A DNA stretch of 38,742 nt, from positions 1-38,742 of the forward strand of contig JAFZNK010000329.1 of assembly GCA_017550965.1 (NCBI GenBank), written 5' to 3'. The position numbers and the translations under genes were made by a program. This document shows positions 1-8,349 of this stretch, piece after piece. This DNA comes from Thermoguttaceae bacterium. GTDB lineage: Bacteria; Planctomycetota; Planctomycetia; Pirellulales; Thermoguttaceae. Each line of letters starts with the position of its first letter. Positions within the stretch are counted from its first letter, which is position 1. A model generated the notes under the pieces. The model searched no databases, was not told the DNA's origin, and worked only from the letters and a program-made list of their open reading frames with translations.

Positions 1-11
1 ATTCCCCCCGG

Positions 12-55
12 CAAGAAAGAGAAAAGCCGCCTTTCCCTTGCCAGGGTTGGCGGCT
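12..55 (-). terminator. Intrinsic terminator after the integrase gene
   Basis: Read on the minus strand, AGCCGCC (49-55) pairs with GGCGGCT (25-31) and is followed by TTTTCTCTTT. It lies about 45 bases beyond the integrase stop and would end the long leftward operon of the element. Confidence 0.7.
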
Positions 56-98
56 CTTGTTTCCGTCATGCGTTTGGCGGTTTCTGATCGGCGGGCGA

Positions 99-1319
99 TT
101 ATCGCCGCAAGTCGGCGAGCGCGTCGCGCTCTTTCGCGGCGGCAAGCGGGCTCCAGTTCTTAGCGGCGGCAAGTTTGGCGGGCGTCATTTGCAGATAATG
201 TTTCATCGCTACGTCGTGCCCGTGCCCTACCCATTGCGCTTCAGAATAATCGCCGAAGTCGTTATAAATATCGGTCGACGCGCTAGCGCGTAAATTTTGG
301 AAGATTCTTTCCCATTTTTCAAGCCCGGCGCGTTCTATGATTCTTAAAAAAACGTTTCTTAAATTGGCGTTCCCCCCCCGTACCGTCGTAAGAACGAACG
401 GCGATTCTTCGCCCGTCGTCTGTCGTTCCTCTTTCAGTCGCTTGAGCGCTTCGGCGACGTCTGGAAAAAGGGGCGCCGTCCTTTTGTCCTTGCCTTTGTG
501 GCGTCTTGTTTTGGGGCTATGGATAAGCAAGAGCCCGTTATTAAAATCGACATCGGCCCATTGTATAAGCTGCGTTTCGCCTAATCTGCACCCCTGCACC
601 CGTTGCAAAAGGAGAAAAACGCGCCATTCTTGCGAGGGGCAAGCGTCAAGGAGTTTTTGAAAGTCGGCGGGCGTTAGATAATATTGCCGGGCGGGGTTCC
701 TCATTGCTCCAATTGAAATAAACTGGAACGGGTTGTTTTTAACAAGATCGTTTTTGAGTCCCCAATTAAAAGCCGCTTTCAAGTCTTTAACGTAATTGTT
801 TGCGGTCGCGTCTGAAAACGTCCCCGATTCTATCAGATCGTCAAGATAGTTCCTGAAGCCTTGCGCGTCTTTTTTCGTCAACGCGTTGACGGGCGTTTTT
901 GGGTTGAAATATTCAAGTAAGAATTTCGCCCGTTGTCGCTTGTTTTGATACGTCCCCGGCGCCCAATTGTTAACGTTGGCGTTTTCGTATTCTTCCCAAA
1001 ATTCAAAAAGCGTCTTTTCGTCGCTTAGATCGATCAGCCCTTTTTCGGCAAGGTCTTTTTTAAAATCGGGGTATTCGTCCAGGCGTCGCGTCGTTCTTTC
1101 GTCTATCGGCAAGCGCTTTTTATAGGCTTCTTCAATCGTCGCGGCGATAATCCGGCATTGTTCCGCGTCGTTCCTTCGATACTTTTTGACGCTTAAAAAG
1201 ATATTTGTAATAGGGCTTCCCGGCGTGTTTACGGTAACGCGCCATCCTTTGACGCGGCGGCGCCCGCGCGGGTCGTCGTCTTTCCTTTTGTCGTAATAAA
1301 GCGTTTGTAAACCCGCCAT
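99..1319 (-). CDS. Tyrosine recombinase / integrase
   Basis: Site-specific recombinase expected to integrate and excise the element. The N-terminal half (about residues 95-190) looks like a SAM-like core-binding domain. The C-terminal half is the catalytic domain: GCRLGE carries the first catalytic Arg (near residue 245), a Lys follows in the SPKTRRHKGK hairpin, FQNLRAS carries the second Arg (near 343), WVGHGHD the His, and KHYLQ the nucleophilic Tyr. The expected His before LR is replaced by Gln. The FQNLRxSxxTD...WVGH...KHYLQ pattern is typical of planctomycete integrases, from family knowledge. At 406 aa it is a normal full-length enzyme. Its ATG overlaps the stop of the upstream primase gene by one base (TAATG), so translation is probably coupled. 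It is the last gene of the operon, next to a terminator. The target site was not identified. Confidence 0.93.
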   Translation of the reverse strand: MAGLQTLYYDKRKDDDPRGRRRVKGWRVTVNTPGSPITNIFLSVKKYRRNDAEQCRIIAATIEEAYKKRLPIDERTTRRLDEYPDFKKDLAEKGLIDLSDEKTLFEFWEEYENANVNNWAPGTYQNKRQRAKFLLEYFNPKTPVNALTKKDAQGFRNYLDDLIESGTFSDATANNYVKDLKAAFNWGLKNDLVKNNPFQFISIGAMRNPARQYYLTPADFQKLLDACPSQEWRVFLLLQRVQGCRLGETQLIQWADVDFNNGLLLIHSPKTRRHKGKDKRTAPLFPDVAEALKRLKEERQTTGEESPFVLTTVRGGNANLRNVFLRIIERAGLEKWERIFQNLRASASTDIYNDFGDYSEAQWVGHGHDVAMKHYLQMTPAKLAAAKNWSPLAAAKERDALADLRR

Positions 1320-4222
1320 TATTCCGCGCCCCCTTCCTGATCGTCGAGGGGTTCCGGCATGGTCGCGACGTAGTAGCGCGCGCCGTGCTTTTCAATTTCG
1401 CCCGCGTTCCTTAGTCGTTCCAGGATTAAACGCGCCAGTTTTCCGCCCGTCGAGTCTTTCCGCCCTCTAAAGGCGTTGACGCGCGCGCATAATTGCCGGA
1501 TCGTCGCGCCGTCTGTTCCCGATTCGGCGATTGTTTCAAGGGCGCGGCGTTCCAGGTCGTTCAATTTCGCGACGTAGCGCGGCGCGTCGTCGCGTTCCTT
1601 TTCCATTTCCCTGGCAAGGAAACGGGCGCAAGCCGCCGTTACTTTCGCGGCGGCCTTCGTGATCGTTAAGGCGCGTTCCATCGTCGCGCCGTCAATGTCT
1701 AATCGAATTTTGCCCGATTGGTCAATCGTTCCCGGCGCGCCGTCGAGAAAATCGCATATACGCAACGATTGAACGTAACATAAACAAACCTGTTCAAGTT
1801 TGTTTAAAAAGGCTTTTTCGTCGTCGTCCCCTCTATCTTCGGCGGCGTTCTTTGCTTCCTGGTTTTCAATCCGCCATCGTTGGAACGCGTCGACCGCTTC
1901 GGCGGAAAGAGTAAACAAGCCCCCTTCGATTCTTTCTAACCAGTTGAAAATTAAAAAATAAGGGTCTTTCGCCGCGCGGTTTATCTTGCCGAGAGTCGCA
2001 ACATCACGCGCGTGGGGGATATAGATTTTAATTAGGCGATTGATAAACCCCTGCGCGCGTATATCGGGATTTTTTAGGCAACGCGCAAAAGGCGCGGGCT
2101 GTATATACAAGAGCGCGCCCGCAAATTTTTTACCCGGCAAGTATTCTTCCCCAACGCCGTGAGAAGTTATCGTTATTTCGTTAAATTCGTCCCCGTCGAT
2201 AATTTCGCTTAGTTGCGCTATGCGGTCAAGGAGTCTGTCGGCGCCCCCTGCCATATTGAAAATCGATATTCCTTCCGACGTTCCAATAAAAGCGCCGTTT
2301 AAACAACCTACTTTTAAATTGTTGCAAATTGTCCGCTTGATTCCTTCGGGGCTTTTCGGCTTCAAGAGAAACAACGGCGGCGGGGGCGGTAATTGCGCTT
2401 CGTCTGATTCTTCCAGATCGATTGTCGATTCCAGCTCACGGGCGCGGCGTTCCAGGTCGTCAAGGCTGTCTGTAGATCCGCTTGCCTTGCGTCGTCTTAT
2501 TTTCGAGTCAACTTTTTTTAATTCCGATTTTGCAAGCCGTATTTCGTTTTGTAGTTGTTTCGCAACCTTAAGCGCCGCCTGGTAACGTTCTTTTCCTCTA
2601 TCTTCAATATTCTTTATCGGCGCGGTTAAGAAGTCGAAAAGGGGCGTTTTAAACGAGCCGCTTTTCGCAACGCCTAAAACGCAAGTTTTAGGGAATAATT
2701 CATCGTAGCCTATTTCTGGAGATTGCAGCTTGAATTTATACCCGGCAAAAGAGCCGACAAGCGACAAGGCGCCCAACGCGACGGATTCCGGCGGCAAGTG
2801 GAATTTGTTTGATAATTGCATAACGTAGCCATAAAGACAACGCGGCAAAAGATCAACCGGGAACGGCGATTCGTTCGCAAGGGCTATTTCGTCAAGTAGC
2901 TTTTCGCGTTCCCTTTCGTTTTCGCGTTTCAGTCGTTCGGCAATGGCGGCGCGGTTTAATTCTTCGTCGGCGTCTAGTTCTTCGGCGTTCGCCATGATTG
3001 GCGCGCCGTCCGTTTTCCTTTGCAAAGGAAAAGCCGAAGGCGTAAAGGGAACGGCTAGCGCGTCCAGGTAATTGGACGCAATCGCCGAAGGGTCGACGCG
3101 TTCGAGGTCGTCGAGATAATCCGCGACGTCATACCCGACGGGCGCGGGCGTTCCGTCCGGTCTTGTTTCAAAGTCAATAATCTGGACGTTTCCGGCGGCA
3201 AAAGGCGCGGCGGCTTCGGCGATTGTTTCGGCGGCTTTTCGTCCCGGCGCGTCGTGATCGGCAAGGACGAAAACCCCCTTCCCGGAAAGGACGCGCGGCG
3301 CCCATTGTCTCCAGTGTCCCGCGTTGGACGTCGCGCCCGTCGTCGTCGCGACGCGTTCCCCGTCATACCCGGCAAGCGCGGCCTGCAGTCTTTCGGCGCT
3401 CTTTTCCCCTTCGACAATGTAAACGCATTGACAAGCGGGCGCAAGTAATTGCGGCAAGTTGTAGGGCGGTACCGTCGCGCGGTCGAGCCCGTTTGAATAC
3501 GTCCAGCCCCCCGCGCCGTTTGGAACTAATGAAAGAATCGACTTGTCGACCGTCGCGCCGTCGTGGTCTATCGCGACGCGTTCCCCGGTCGTTCTATCGT
3601 AGAAGTCGACGCGGCGGGCGTTGAATACGGGCGCGCCGTTTTCGTCCCTGTAGATATAGTTGCGCGTTTCTGGTCTTGCTTCGGCTTCGGGAACGACGCG
3701 CAAGCCTTTTTTTGATTTTTCACCCGCCGTCGTCGCTGTGATCCGCGCCGAAGGTTTCGCCATGATCGGCGGCGCGGCCTGGATTGTCAAGGCGTGTTTG
3801 GGGGTCGAGAGAGAGGGCGCGCCGTCGAGGGCGTCGACGATTTCGCGCGTCGCTGCGTTGACGTCCAGCCTCCGCGCGGCCTGGTAGAAGTCAAACGGAT
3901 TCCAGGAACGGCCCCCGGCGCCGCATTGGCGGCAAAAGGCAAGCCAGCCCGCGCCGCCGTCTTTGCGTCTAACGAGCTTGAAACGGTCGCGCCCCCCGCA
4001 TAAAGGGCAAGGCGTGCCCGTCGCGCGTTCTCTGCCCGTTTGCCGAGCGTGTTCAACAAGTTCCGAAGGGACGCCCGCAAGCGCGAAAACGTCAAGCGCG
4101 GTTCCGTCGTCCAGAAGTCGCGCCTTGAGCGCGTCGAGGTTGTAACGGTCGTTACGTTTAGCCCCGGTTTTTTTTGTAAAATTTTGCGATTTTGTCGCGC
4201 TAGGAGTAGACTTAACGCCCAT
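1319..4222 (-). CDS. Primase/helicase-like replication protein (CHC2 zinc finger, Toprim, DUF3987)
   Basis: Probable replication initiator of the element, similar in layout to P4-alpha-type primase-helicases. A CHC2-like zinc ribbon has Cys at residues 72, 75, 97 and 100 (CPLCGGRDRF and CRQC). A Toprim domain follows at about 265-340, with VYIVEGEKSAE carrying the catalytic Glu and VLADHDAPG the acidic pair. From about 450 onward is a DUF3987 ATPase-like domain with an unusual P-loop, GVAKSGSFKT, near residue 510. A charged coiled-coil-like stretch at about 560-610 interrupts it. The linkers at about residues 150 and 408 both contain the peptide PIMA, encoded by the element's dispersed CATGAT repeats. 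The start was chosen because AAAGGA lies at a suitable distance upstream. The protein is 967 aa. Whether it primes replication in vivo is inference. Confidence 0.9.
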   Translation of the reverse strand: MGVKSTPSATKSQNFTKKTGAKRNDRYNLDALKARLLDDGTALDVFALAGVPSELVEHARQTGRERATGTPCPLCGGRDRFKLVRRKDGGAGWLAFCRQCGAGGRSWNPFDFYQAARRLDVNAATREIVDALDGAPSLSTPKHALTIQAAPPIMAKPSARITATTAGEKSKKGLRVVPEAEARPETRNYIYRDENGAPVFNARRVDFYDRTTGERVAIDHDGATVDKSILSLVPNGAGGWTYSNGLDRATVPPYNLPQLLAPACQCVYIVEGEKSAERLQAALAGYDGERVATTTGATSNAGHWRQWAPRVLSGKGVFVLADHDAPGRKAAETIAEAAAPFAAGNVQIIDFETRPDGTPAPVGYDVADYLDDLERVDPSAIASNYLDALAVPFTPSAFPLQRKTDGAPIMANAEELDADEELNRAAIAERLKRENEREREKLLDEIALANESPFPVDLLPRCLYGYVMQLSNKFHLPPESVALGALSLVGSFAGYKFKLQSPEIGYDELFPKTCVLGVAKSGSFKTPLFDFLTAPIKNIEDRGKERYQAALKVAKQLQNEIRLAKSELKKVDSKIRRRKASGSTDSLDDLERRARELESTIDLEESDEAQLPPPPPLFLLKPKSPEGIKRTICNNLKVGCLNGAFIGTSEGISIFNMAGGADRLLDRIAQLSEIIDGDEFNEITITSHGVGEEYLPGKKFAGALLYIQPAPFARCLKNPDIRAQGFINRLIKIYIPHARDVATLGKINRAAKDPYFLIFNWLERIEGGLFTLSAEAVDAFQRWRIENQEAKNAAEDRGDDDEKAFLNKLEQVCLCYVQSLRICDFLDGAPGTIDQSGKIRLDIDGATMERALTITKAAAKVTAACARFLAREMEKERDDAPRYVAKLNDLERRALETIAESGTDGATIRQLCARVNAFRGRKDSTGGKLARLILERLRNAGEIEKHGARYYVATMPEPLDDQEGGAE
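2987..3005. repeat. Dispersed CATGAT repeat inside the primase gene (Toprim-DUF3987 linker)
   Basis: This 19-base stretch matches 9605-9623 in intergenic DNA at 17 of 19 positions. Read with the gene it encodes GAPIMANAE in a low-conservation linker and keeps the frame. Confidence 0.55.
3744..3770. repeat. Dispersed CATGAT repeat inside the primase gene (zinc finger-Toprim linker)
   Basis: Eighteen bases at 3744-3761 are identical to intergenic 8137-8154 and are followed by CATGATCGGC. Read with the gene they encode APPIMAKPSA in an interdomain linker. The frame is kept. Confidence 0.6.
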
Positions 4223-4261
4223 GATAAGATATAATCCTTTCGTTCGAACATTTTGGCGGCG

Positions 4262-4320
4262 AAAAGCCGCAAGAACGGCGCCGCTTGTCTGGTTCCTTCA
4301 GGCAAGCGGCTTTTCTTTTA
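4262..4320. terminator. Hairpin, possible bidirectional terminator or attenuator within the operon
   Basis: GCCGCTTG (4280-4287) pairs with CAAGCGGC (4303-4310), followed on the plus strand by TTTTCTTTTA. AAAAGCCGC (4262-4270) also pairs with GCGGCTTTT, so a minus-strand hairpin is possible too. It sits between a small gene and the primase gene of the same operon and could partly terminate or attenuate transcription into the primase. Confidence 0.45.
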
Positions 4321-4560
4321 GTCGATTGTTACAACGTCGCAAGCCGTTGCGGCGTTCCCGTCGTCGCTTTTCGTTTTTCCCTCTGCGAGGAAGAGGCCGA
4401 AGTCATAAAGGCGTCTTGAAAAGTGCATGATGACGCGCCCCGCCTCTTTGTGGTCGTCTATCGTTTCCCCATCCCCTAACATGCCAACAAACAACACAAG
4501 GGCGCGGGCGGTCGTTTCGGCGTTCAGGCGTTTTATTTCGCCGCTTTTGTCGAGTCTCAT
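4318..4560 (-). CDS. Small hypothetical protein of the element
   Basis: An 80-aa protein that I do not recognise. It is mixed acidic and basic, mostly helix-forming, with no membrane segment, signal peptide or cysteine pair. The reading frame is supported by context: its ATG overlaps the stop of the upstream helix-turn-helix gene by four bases (ATGA), the usual sign of translational coupling. It lies between that gene and the primase/helicase on the same strand, so it is probably a regulator or accessory of element replication. That role is inferred from position only. Confidence 0.6.
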   Translation of the reverse strand: MRLDKSGEIKRLNAETTARALVLFVGMLGDGETIDDHKEAGRVIMHFSRRLYDFGLFLAEGKTKSDDGNAATACDVVTID

Positions 4561-4841
4561 TGCTTCAGATCCTCCCTTTGATCGGTTCCGCCGTCTGCGG
4601 TCTGCATAACCGGCGCGGGGTTATTTTCACAAGCCGCCCAACGTTCCAGGGCGCGGCGGCTAAAAATAACGCGCCGCGCTACTTTCTGGCATGGAATTGC
4701 GCCGCGTTTAACGTAACTTGTCAACGTTCCCGGCGCAATGTTCAAATAGGCGGCGGCTTCGGCGCGGTTTAAAATATCCCTTTGTTCTTGCGCTGCGACA
4801 AGTCGCGCGTGGTTAAGATGAATAATGTTAGAACTTACCAT
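4557..4841 (-). CDS. Helix-turn-helix DNA-binding protein (excisionase/HTH_17-like)
   Basis: A 94-aa protein whose centre, ILNRAEAAAYLNIAPGTLTSYVKRGAIP followed by a basic wing ending in FSRRALERW, fits the MerR-like HTH_17 fold. That fold is used by excisionases and small element regulators. It is the first gene of the operon with the small unknown gene, primase and integrase, which suits an excisionase or an activator of replication. The start is supported by AAAAAGG about ten bases upstream. The C-terminal tail contains PAPVMQTADGG, which resembles the APIMET peptide made by the dispersed repeats. It may be a diverged repeat insertion, but the DNA match is weak. The choice between excisionase and repressor cannot be settled from the sequence. 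Confidence 0.8.
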   Translation of the reverse strand: MVSSNIIHLNHARLVAAQEQRDILNRAEAAAYLNIAPGTLTSYVKRGAIPCQKVARRVIFSRRALERWAACENNPAPVMQTADGGTDQREDLKQ

Positions 4842-5577
4842 TGTTAAAAACCTTTTTAAGATGGTTGATCAATGGCGCAAGAAGCAAGAAAATGAATAGA
4901 ATCAATCTAGACATTTAACCCCTGCTTGCTTACGCAAAAACACGGAAAACCGACAAGCATAACAAGGTTACGCTTGTCTCTTCTCCTCTGTCAATTTTTA
5001 GGGGATTGCTTGTTATTTTGACGTTAAGCGCAACTACGACCCGGTAAAAATCGGAGTCTCCAGTCGTCCGCTGCGGTCTCCGCACTGCCGCAGGGTTGCG
5101 CCACAAGCAAGGGTTAAATATTTGTAGGTCAAGGAACTTCTGCGCGCCTTATGTCGACGCATACGTTCCTTTAAACTTCACCTGCGATTCTACACCGTAA
5201 CAAAGACAATGGAAGTGCCTTAGCCAATTGTTTCTTGTTTTTTCTTGCCTTTTAAAGTTCTTTATTCACTTTAAACGCTGTTACTACTTGCGTTATTACT
5301 TGCATCTCCGCGTTTAAAATTTTCGTTATTTTAGACATAATACAACCAACACGTCTAATCGATAAAAACCAATGTTAAAATAGGAAACATTCTTGTTAAA
5401 CTAGGCAATTTAAACAACAAAAACAGAAACGGCGTCGATAAGAAAAGCAACAAGCGACGCGCGGCGGTTCTCATGAACGCGCCGTCGTTCGCGCTGTTGT
5501 TTGCGCTCCCCGGCCTTTTCCTTTGTCCTGTGAAAAACTTCGGAAAGGTCGAGGGGCTTTTTCTTTTCTTGCGCGGT
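4842..5577. other. Long intergenic region with nested inverted repeats; no gene seen
   Basis: About 735 bases without a convincing gene, upstream of the replication/integration operon, so it should hold that operon's promoter. The pair 4915-4928 and 5104-5117 (TTAACCCCTGCTTG and its complement, one mismatch) closes a segment of about 200 bases. Inside it are a second inverted repeat, GACAAGC (4952-4958) with GCTTGTC (4972-4978), and a hairpin CTGCGG (5071-5076) with CCGCAG (5088-5093). This could be a structured RNA, an operator array or part of an origin. The remainder is AT-rich with no motif I can name. Confidence 0.4.
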
Positions 5578-6408
5578 CTAATAGGCTCCTTGTATTGCAA
5601 AAGATTGACGCAAGCCGCCGCCGTGCATGGCGTAATCAATCGCGCGTCGTTTCGTTTCCAGCCGACGTTCTAACGTGGACGTTTGCCGAAGGTTGCCGCC
5701 GTCATGATCATGGCGGCGCGTTCCGGTCGTTTCTTCCTTTGCAAGGGAAGACGCAAGAGCGACGCGCGCGGGGGCGCGTTGCGCAATTGACGCGGCGCGG
5801 GCGCGGGGGTTGTCCGCATGATCATGCGTCGCGGGTTCCAGGCGTTGACGGTAGCGCCCTTCGGCGTTCCGGTTCTCCATGATCGGCGCGTCTGGTTCCG
5901 GTCGCCCTGTCGCGCCGTCGGTCCCGGTCGAGGTCGATTTTGTTTCCGGCGTCGTCTCTCTGATCGGCGCGGGATATGTAGCGGGAAAGAGCCCCAACGC
6001 GTTGACGGTCGACGCCTTTGGCGGTTCCGTCTCCATGATCGGCGCGTCGTTTGTCCTGGCGTCTCCATGATCGGCGGGAACGCCGCCGAAGGGGCCGGGC
6101 GCGGCGGCGCTTGTCAAGTCTGTTTCCGTCTGCTTCGGCGGTCGACGTTTGCGCCCGCGTTTGTCTGCAATAAGCGCGGAAAGAGTAGCAAGGCGTTTTT
6201 CGAGCGAGTCAACGCGCGCGGAAAGTCCCGCGCCCGTCATATCGGCGCCGCCGCTGCGTTCCGCTTTGAGATAATCGCCTATAAGCGCGTTAATAATCCC
6301 GGTCATGCTTAGCGAATAAGCGCGCGCCGTCGCTTTTAATTCGTTGTAGCGGTCGACGCTTAGCGTTATCATGACGCGCCGCTGATCTTCTCTAATTGGT
6401 ATTGTCAT
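5578..6408 (-). CDS. Ribbon-helix-helix (CopG/Arc-like) protein with a repeat-derived C-terminus
   Basis: A 276-aa protein. Residues 1-50 (MTIPIREDQRRVMITLSVDR and onward) fit a ribbon-helix-helix DNA-binding domain: a short beta strand and two helices with LSMTGIINALI in the second. A short coiled-coil-like stretch (VDSLEKRLATLSALIADKRG) follows. From about residue 90 to the end the protein is low-complexity and basic/Pro-rich. This part coincides with the element's dispersed DNA repeats, giving APIMETEPP, APIRETT and APIMENRNAEG. The start at 6408 has AAGGAG nine bases upstream and is preferred over an in-frame ATG ten codons earlier. It may control partition, copy number or its own promoter, with the inverted repeat at 6454-6491 as a candidate operator. 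The tail is unlikely to be a conserved fold. Confidence 0.7.
   Translation of the reverse strand: MTIPIREDQRRVMITLSVDRYNELKATARAYSLSMTGIINALIGDYLKAERSGGADMTGAGLSARVDSLEKRLATLSALIADKRGRKRRPPKQTETDLTSAAAPGPFGGVPADHGDARTNDAPIMETEPPKASTVNALGLFPATYPAPIRETTPETKSTSTGTDGATGRPEPDAPIMENRNAEGRYRQRLEPATHDHADNPRARAASIAQRAPARVALASSLAKEETTGTRRHDHDGGNLRQTSTLERRLETKRRAIDYAMHGGGLRQSFAIQGAY
5703..6128. repeat. Mosaic of dispersed CATGATC repeats within a coding sequence
   Basis: CATGATC cores occur at 5703, 5817, 5878, 6034 and 6066. A 24-base block at 5862-5885 is identical to 8115-8138, and another at 6050-6073 is identical to 7673-7696. A third module, GGCGCGGGATATGTAGC at 5966-5982, recurs with one change at 7844-7860 and inverted at 8282-8296. 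CGCATGATCATGCG at 5816-5829 is a perfect palindrome. Confidence 0.75.
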
Positions 6409-6453
6409 TAGGTCTTTTCTCCTTCTAAAAGGGTACAAAAGAAACAGTAAATA

Positions 6454-6491
6454 AAGGGCGTTTAAGAATAGTAAGAACGTTTAACGCCCTT
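6454..6491. promoter_or_regulatory. Inverted repeat upstream of the ribbon-helix-helix gene
   Basis: AAGGGCGTT (6454-6462) is inverted as AACGCCCTT (6483-6491) in the gap between the small unknown gene and the ribbon-helix-helix gene. It could be an autoregulatory operator or a weak terminator of the upstream gene. There is no T run. Confidence 0.4.
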
Positions 6492-6613
6492 AAATAGTAT
6501 AATTGGCCGGGCTCTAACGGTCTACTTTTGCAATAGAAAAACGACGTAAAAAAAGCGCCGTTTCCGTCGTTCCCAGCGTCATGGTCGTTTCTTTCGGCAA
6601 GGTCTTTCAAACT

Positions 6614-7051
6614 TCATTGCTCATCATCGAACACTTCTATGCATGTTCTTGCAAGGTTTGTGAGGAAAGACTCAAAGTCAAGAGATTGACGCTGCGCGGT
6701 CGTCTGATCGTTCCTGGCGCTTCTAACGTCGCGATATTCAAGAGAAAACTTCAAGCGTTTTGTTCTTTCGGGGGTGTTTTTGTCTTTGATCGTGATGTTA
6801 AACGTTTTAGAGAATTTTGTAATTCTATCTCCCCAAGACTCATACTTCTCTCCCTTATCTTGAAATTCTCCATAAAGATTGCAGTTTTCTGACGTTTCCG
6901 CATTATCAAGCATGCTCAAAAAATAATCGACTGCCGCGGCGTCCCCGGTTCTCTTGACGATTCCTTTCTTTTCAGAAACAGATTCCAACGCGCCGAAGGC
7001 GCCGATAATCTGTTGCGCGACGCCTAAAAATTCCTCTTGTTTACGTTCCAT
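6614..7051 (-). CDS. Hypothetical protein, first leftward gene from the regulatory switch
   Basis: A 145-aa protein of unknown function, mostly charged and helical, with no signal peptide or membrane segment and no motif I recognise. AAAGGAG is well placed upstream of the ATG, so the start is secure. It is transcribed away from the Xre-type repressor gene across a region of palindromic operators. It is therefore probably repressor-controlled, like an early gene of a temperate element. It precedes the ribbon-helix-helix gene on the same strand, with about 200 bases between them. Confidence 0.7.
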   Translation of the reverse strand: MERKQEEFLGVAQQIIGAFGALESVSEKKGIVKRTGDAAAVDYFLSMLDNAETSENCNLYGEFQDKGEKYESWGDRITKFSKTFNITIKDKNTPERTKRLKFSLEYRDVRSARNDQTTAQRQSLDFESFLTNLARTCIEVFDDEQ

Positions 7052-7117
7052 TTTTAAAAGCTCCTTTTATTGTAGGGGTGAATTTGCTTTTGCCTTATCG
7101 GCTTTATAGAAAATAAC

Positions 7118-7185
7118 CTATTAAATAGAAAAATCAATACTATTTTTTCTATTTAATAGAGTTTTTACTAAATTATAGTAAAAAC
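7118..7185. promoter_or_regulatory. Operator/promoter region between divergent genes
   Basis: Two perfect inverted repeats lie in an AT-rich gap. The first has 16-base arms at 7118-7133 and 7144-7159, built from CTATTAAATAG and followed by a run of A. The second has arms GTTTTTACTA (7161-7170) and TAGTAAAAAC (7176-7185). They separate an Xre-type repressor gene from a leftward gene, as in phage-type switches. Confidence 0.65.
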
Positions 7186-7251
7186 CTTGTAATTATTTCT
7201 AGTTCCTGTATTTTATAGAGAACGGAAAAGCGACATAAAACTGGAGAAGTT

Positions 7252-7578
7252 ATGAAAGATCGTTTAAGAACGTTACGCAAGAAGCTAGGCTACAATCAAA
7301 CAGAATTAGGGCGGCTTTTGGGTTATAAGGCCGCTACTGTGTCTAGTTGGGAAGTAGGCGCAAAAATTCCAGAGCCAGCGCGGCTTCTCATTTGTTCCCT
7401 ATTCAACGTTTCCCGCGTTTGGTTGGAAACGGGCGAGGGAGACATGTTCCAACAAGACGCCGCGCTTGACAATTCGGAAAGGGTCAAGAGATTGGCGGGC
7501 GATTTGGTCGCGCTCCTTCCTAAAAAAGAACGCCGCGCGTTTATTGATTCCGTCAAGGAATTAGAAAAAAGCCTTTGA
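7252..7578 (+). CDS. Xre-family helix-turn-helix repressor
   Basis: A 108-aa transcriptional regulator. Residues 3-65 form a Cro/C1-type helix-turn-helix: LRTLRKKLGYNQTELGRLLG, then the recognition helix AATVSSWEVGAKIP, and the closing helices PARLLICSLFNVSRVWLETG. The last 40 residues are a short charged helical tail that may dimerise. The ATG follows GGAG at a good distance. It is the only rightward gene of the element's left half and faces a leftward gene across palindromic operators. It is therefore probably the maintenance repressor that keeps the element quiescent and regulates itself. A terminator follows about 55 bases after the stop. Confidence 0.88.
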   Translation: MKDRLRTLRKKLGYNQTELGRLLGYKAATVSSWEVGAKIPEPARLLICSLFNVSRVWLETGEGDMFQQDAALDNSERVKRLAGDLVALLPKKERRAFIDSVKELEKSL

Positions 7579-7634
7579 CTGCGGCGGCGTTCGGTTCCCC
7601 TGATCGTGCCGCCGTTTCCTTTGCAAAAAGAAAA

Positions 7635-7675
7635 GCCGCCCGCCCCATTTTTAAGGGGTTGGCGGCCTTTTGTTT
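7635..7675 (+). terminator. Intrinsic terminator after the Xre repressor gene
   Basis: GCCGCC (7635-7640) with CCCC (7643-7646) pairs with GGGG (7655-7658) and GGCGGC (7661-7666), followed by CTTTTGTTT. A-rich flanks mean it could also work leftward. Confidence 0.75.
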
Positions 7676-8179
7676 GTCCTGGCGTCTCCATGATCGCGCC
7701 GAAGGTTCACGACGCGCCTCTTCGTCTGATCGGCGGGAACGTCACCTGGAAAGAATCGCCGCCGCGTCGACGGTCGCAATGTTCGGAAATATCGCCGCGC
7801 CCGGTTCCAGCTTCGCGCCCTTCGGCGTTCCGTCTCAATGACTGGCGCGGGATCTGTAGCCCGTGAAAAGTTCCAGCGCGTTGACGGAAAAGCGCAAGAG
7901 CGACGCGCCGAAGGTTTCCCGGCAATGCTCCAGCGCGTTGACGTCGCGACGTTAGAACATGGAACGGGCGCGGATTCCGCAACGCTTAGCGCGTTTCTAA
8001 CGTCGCGCCGTCTTTTTGAATCTTGTCGAGGCGCGTCTACGCTTAGCACGCTTCTATCGCCGCGACTTGTCTTTTAGTTTTACGCGGTCAAATGACGGCG
8101 GCGGCGCTACGCTACGGCGTTCCGGTTCTCCATGATCGCGCCGAAGGTTTCGCCGTCGCGTCGCGTCCCCTTCCCCGCC

Positions 8180-8204
8180 CCCCCGATTCTTTCGGGGGAG
8201 TTTT
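8180..8204 (+). terminator. GC-rich hairpin with a short T run
   Basis: CCCCCGA (8180-8186) pairs with TCGGGGG (8192-8198) around a 5-base loop, followed by AGTTTT. It lies in the repeat-rich non-coding block, with no rightward gene directly before it. Confidence 0.35.
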
Positions 8205-8349
8205 CGCGCGGCGTTTTACCTGCGTCGTTTTGATCGCCTCCATGATTGGCGGGAACGTTCCAGGCGTCGACGGTCGACGCCGCTACAGATCCCGCCGCAT
8301 GATTATGCGCCGCCGTCGTCGTTCTGATCGCGCGCCCGCTTCCTTGCAA

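Noticed and set aside
5355..5639. Small leftward open frame in the long gap and overlapping the end of the ribbon-helix-helix gene
   Set aside because: No ribosome-binding site, no recognisable sequence, and it overlaps a better gene.
6425..6610. Small leftward open frame upstream of the ribbon-helix-helix gene
   Set aside because: It covers the inverted repeat and promoter-like region, lacks a ribosome-binding site and has no plausible fold.
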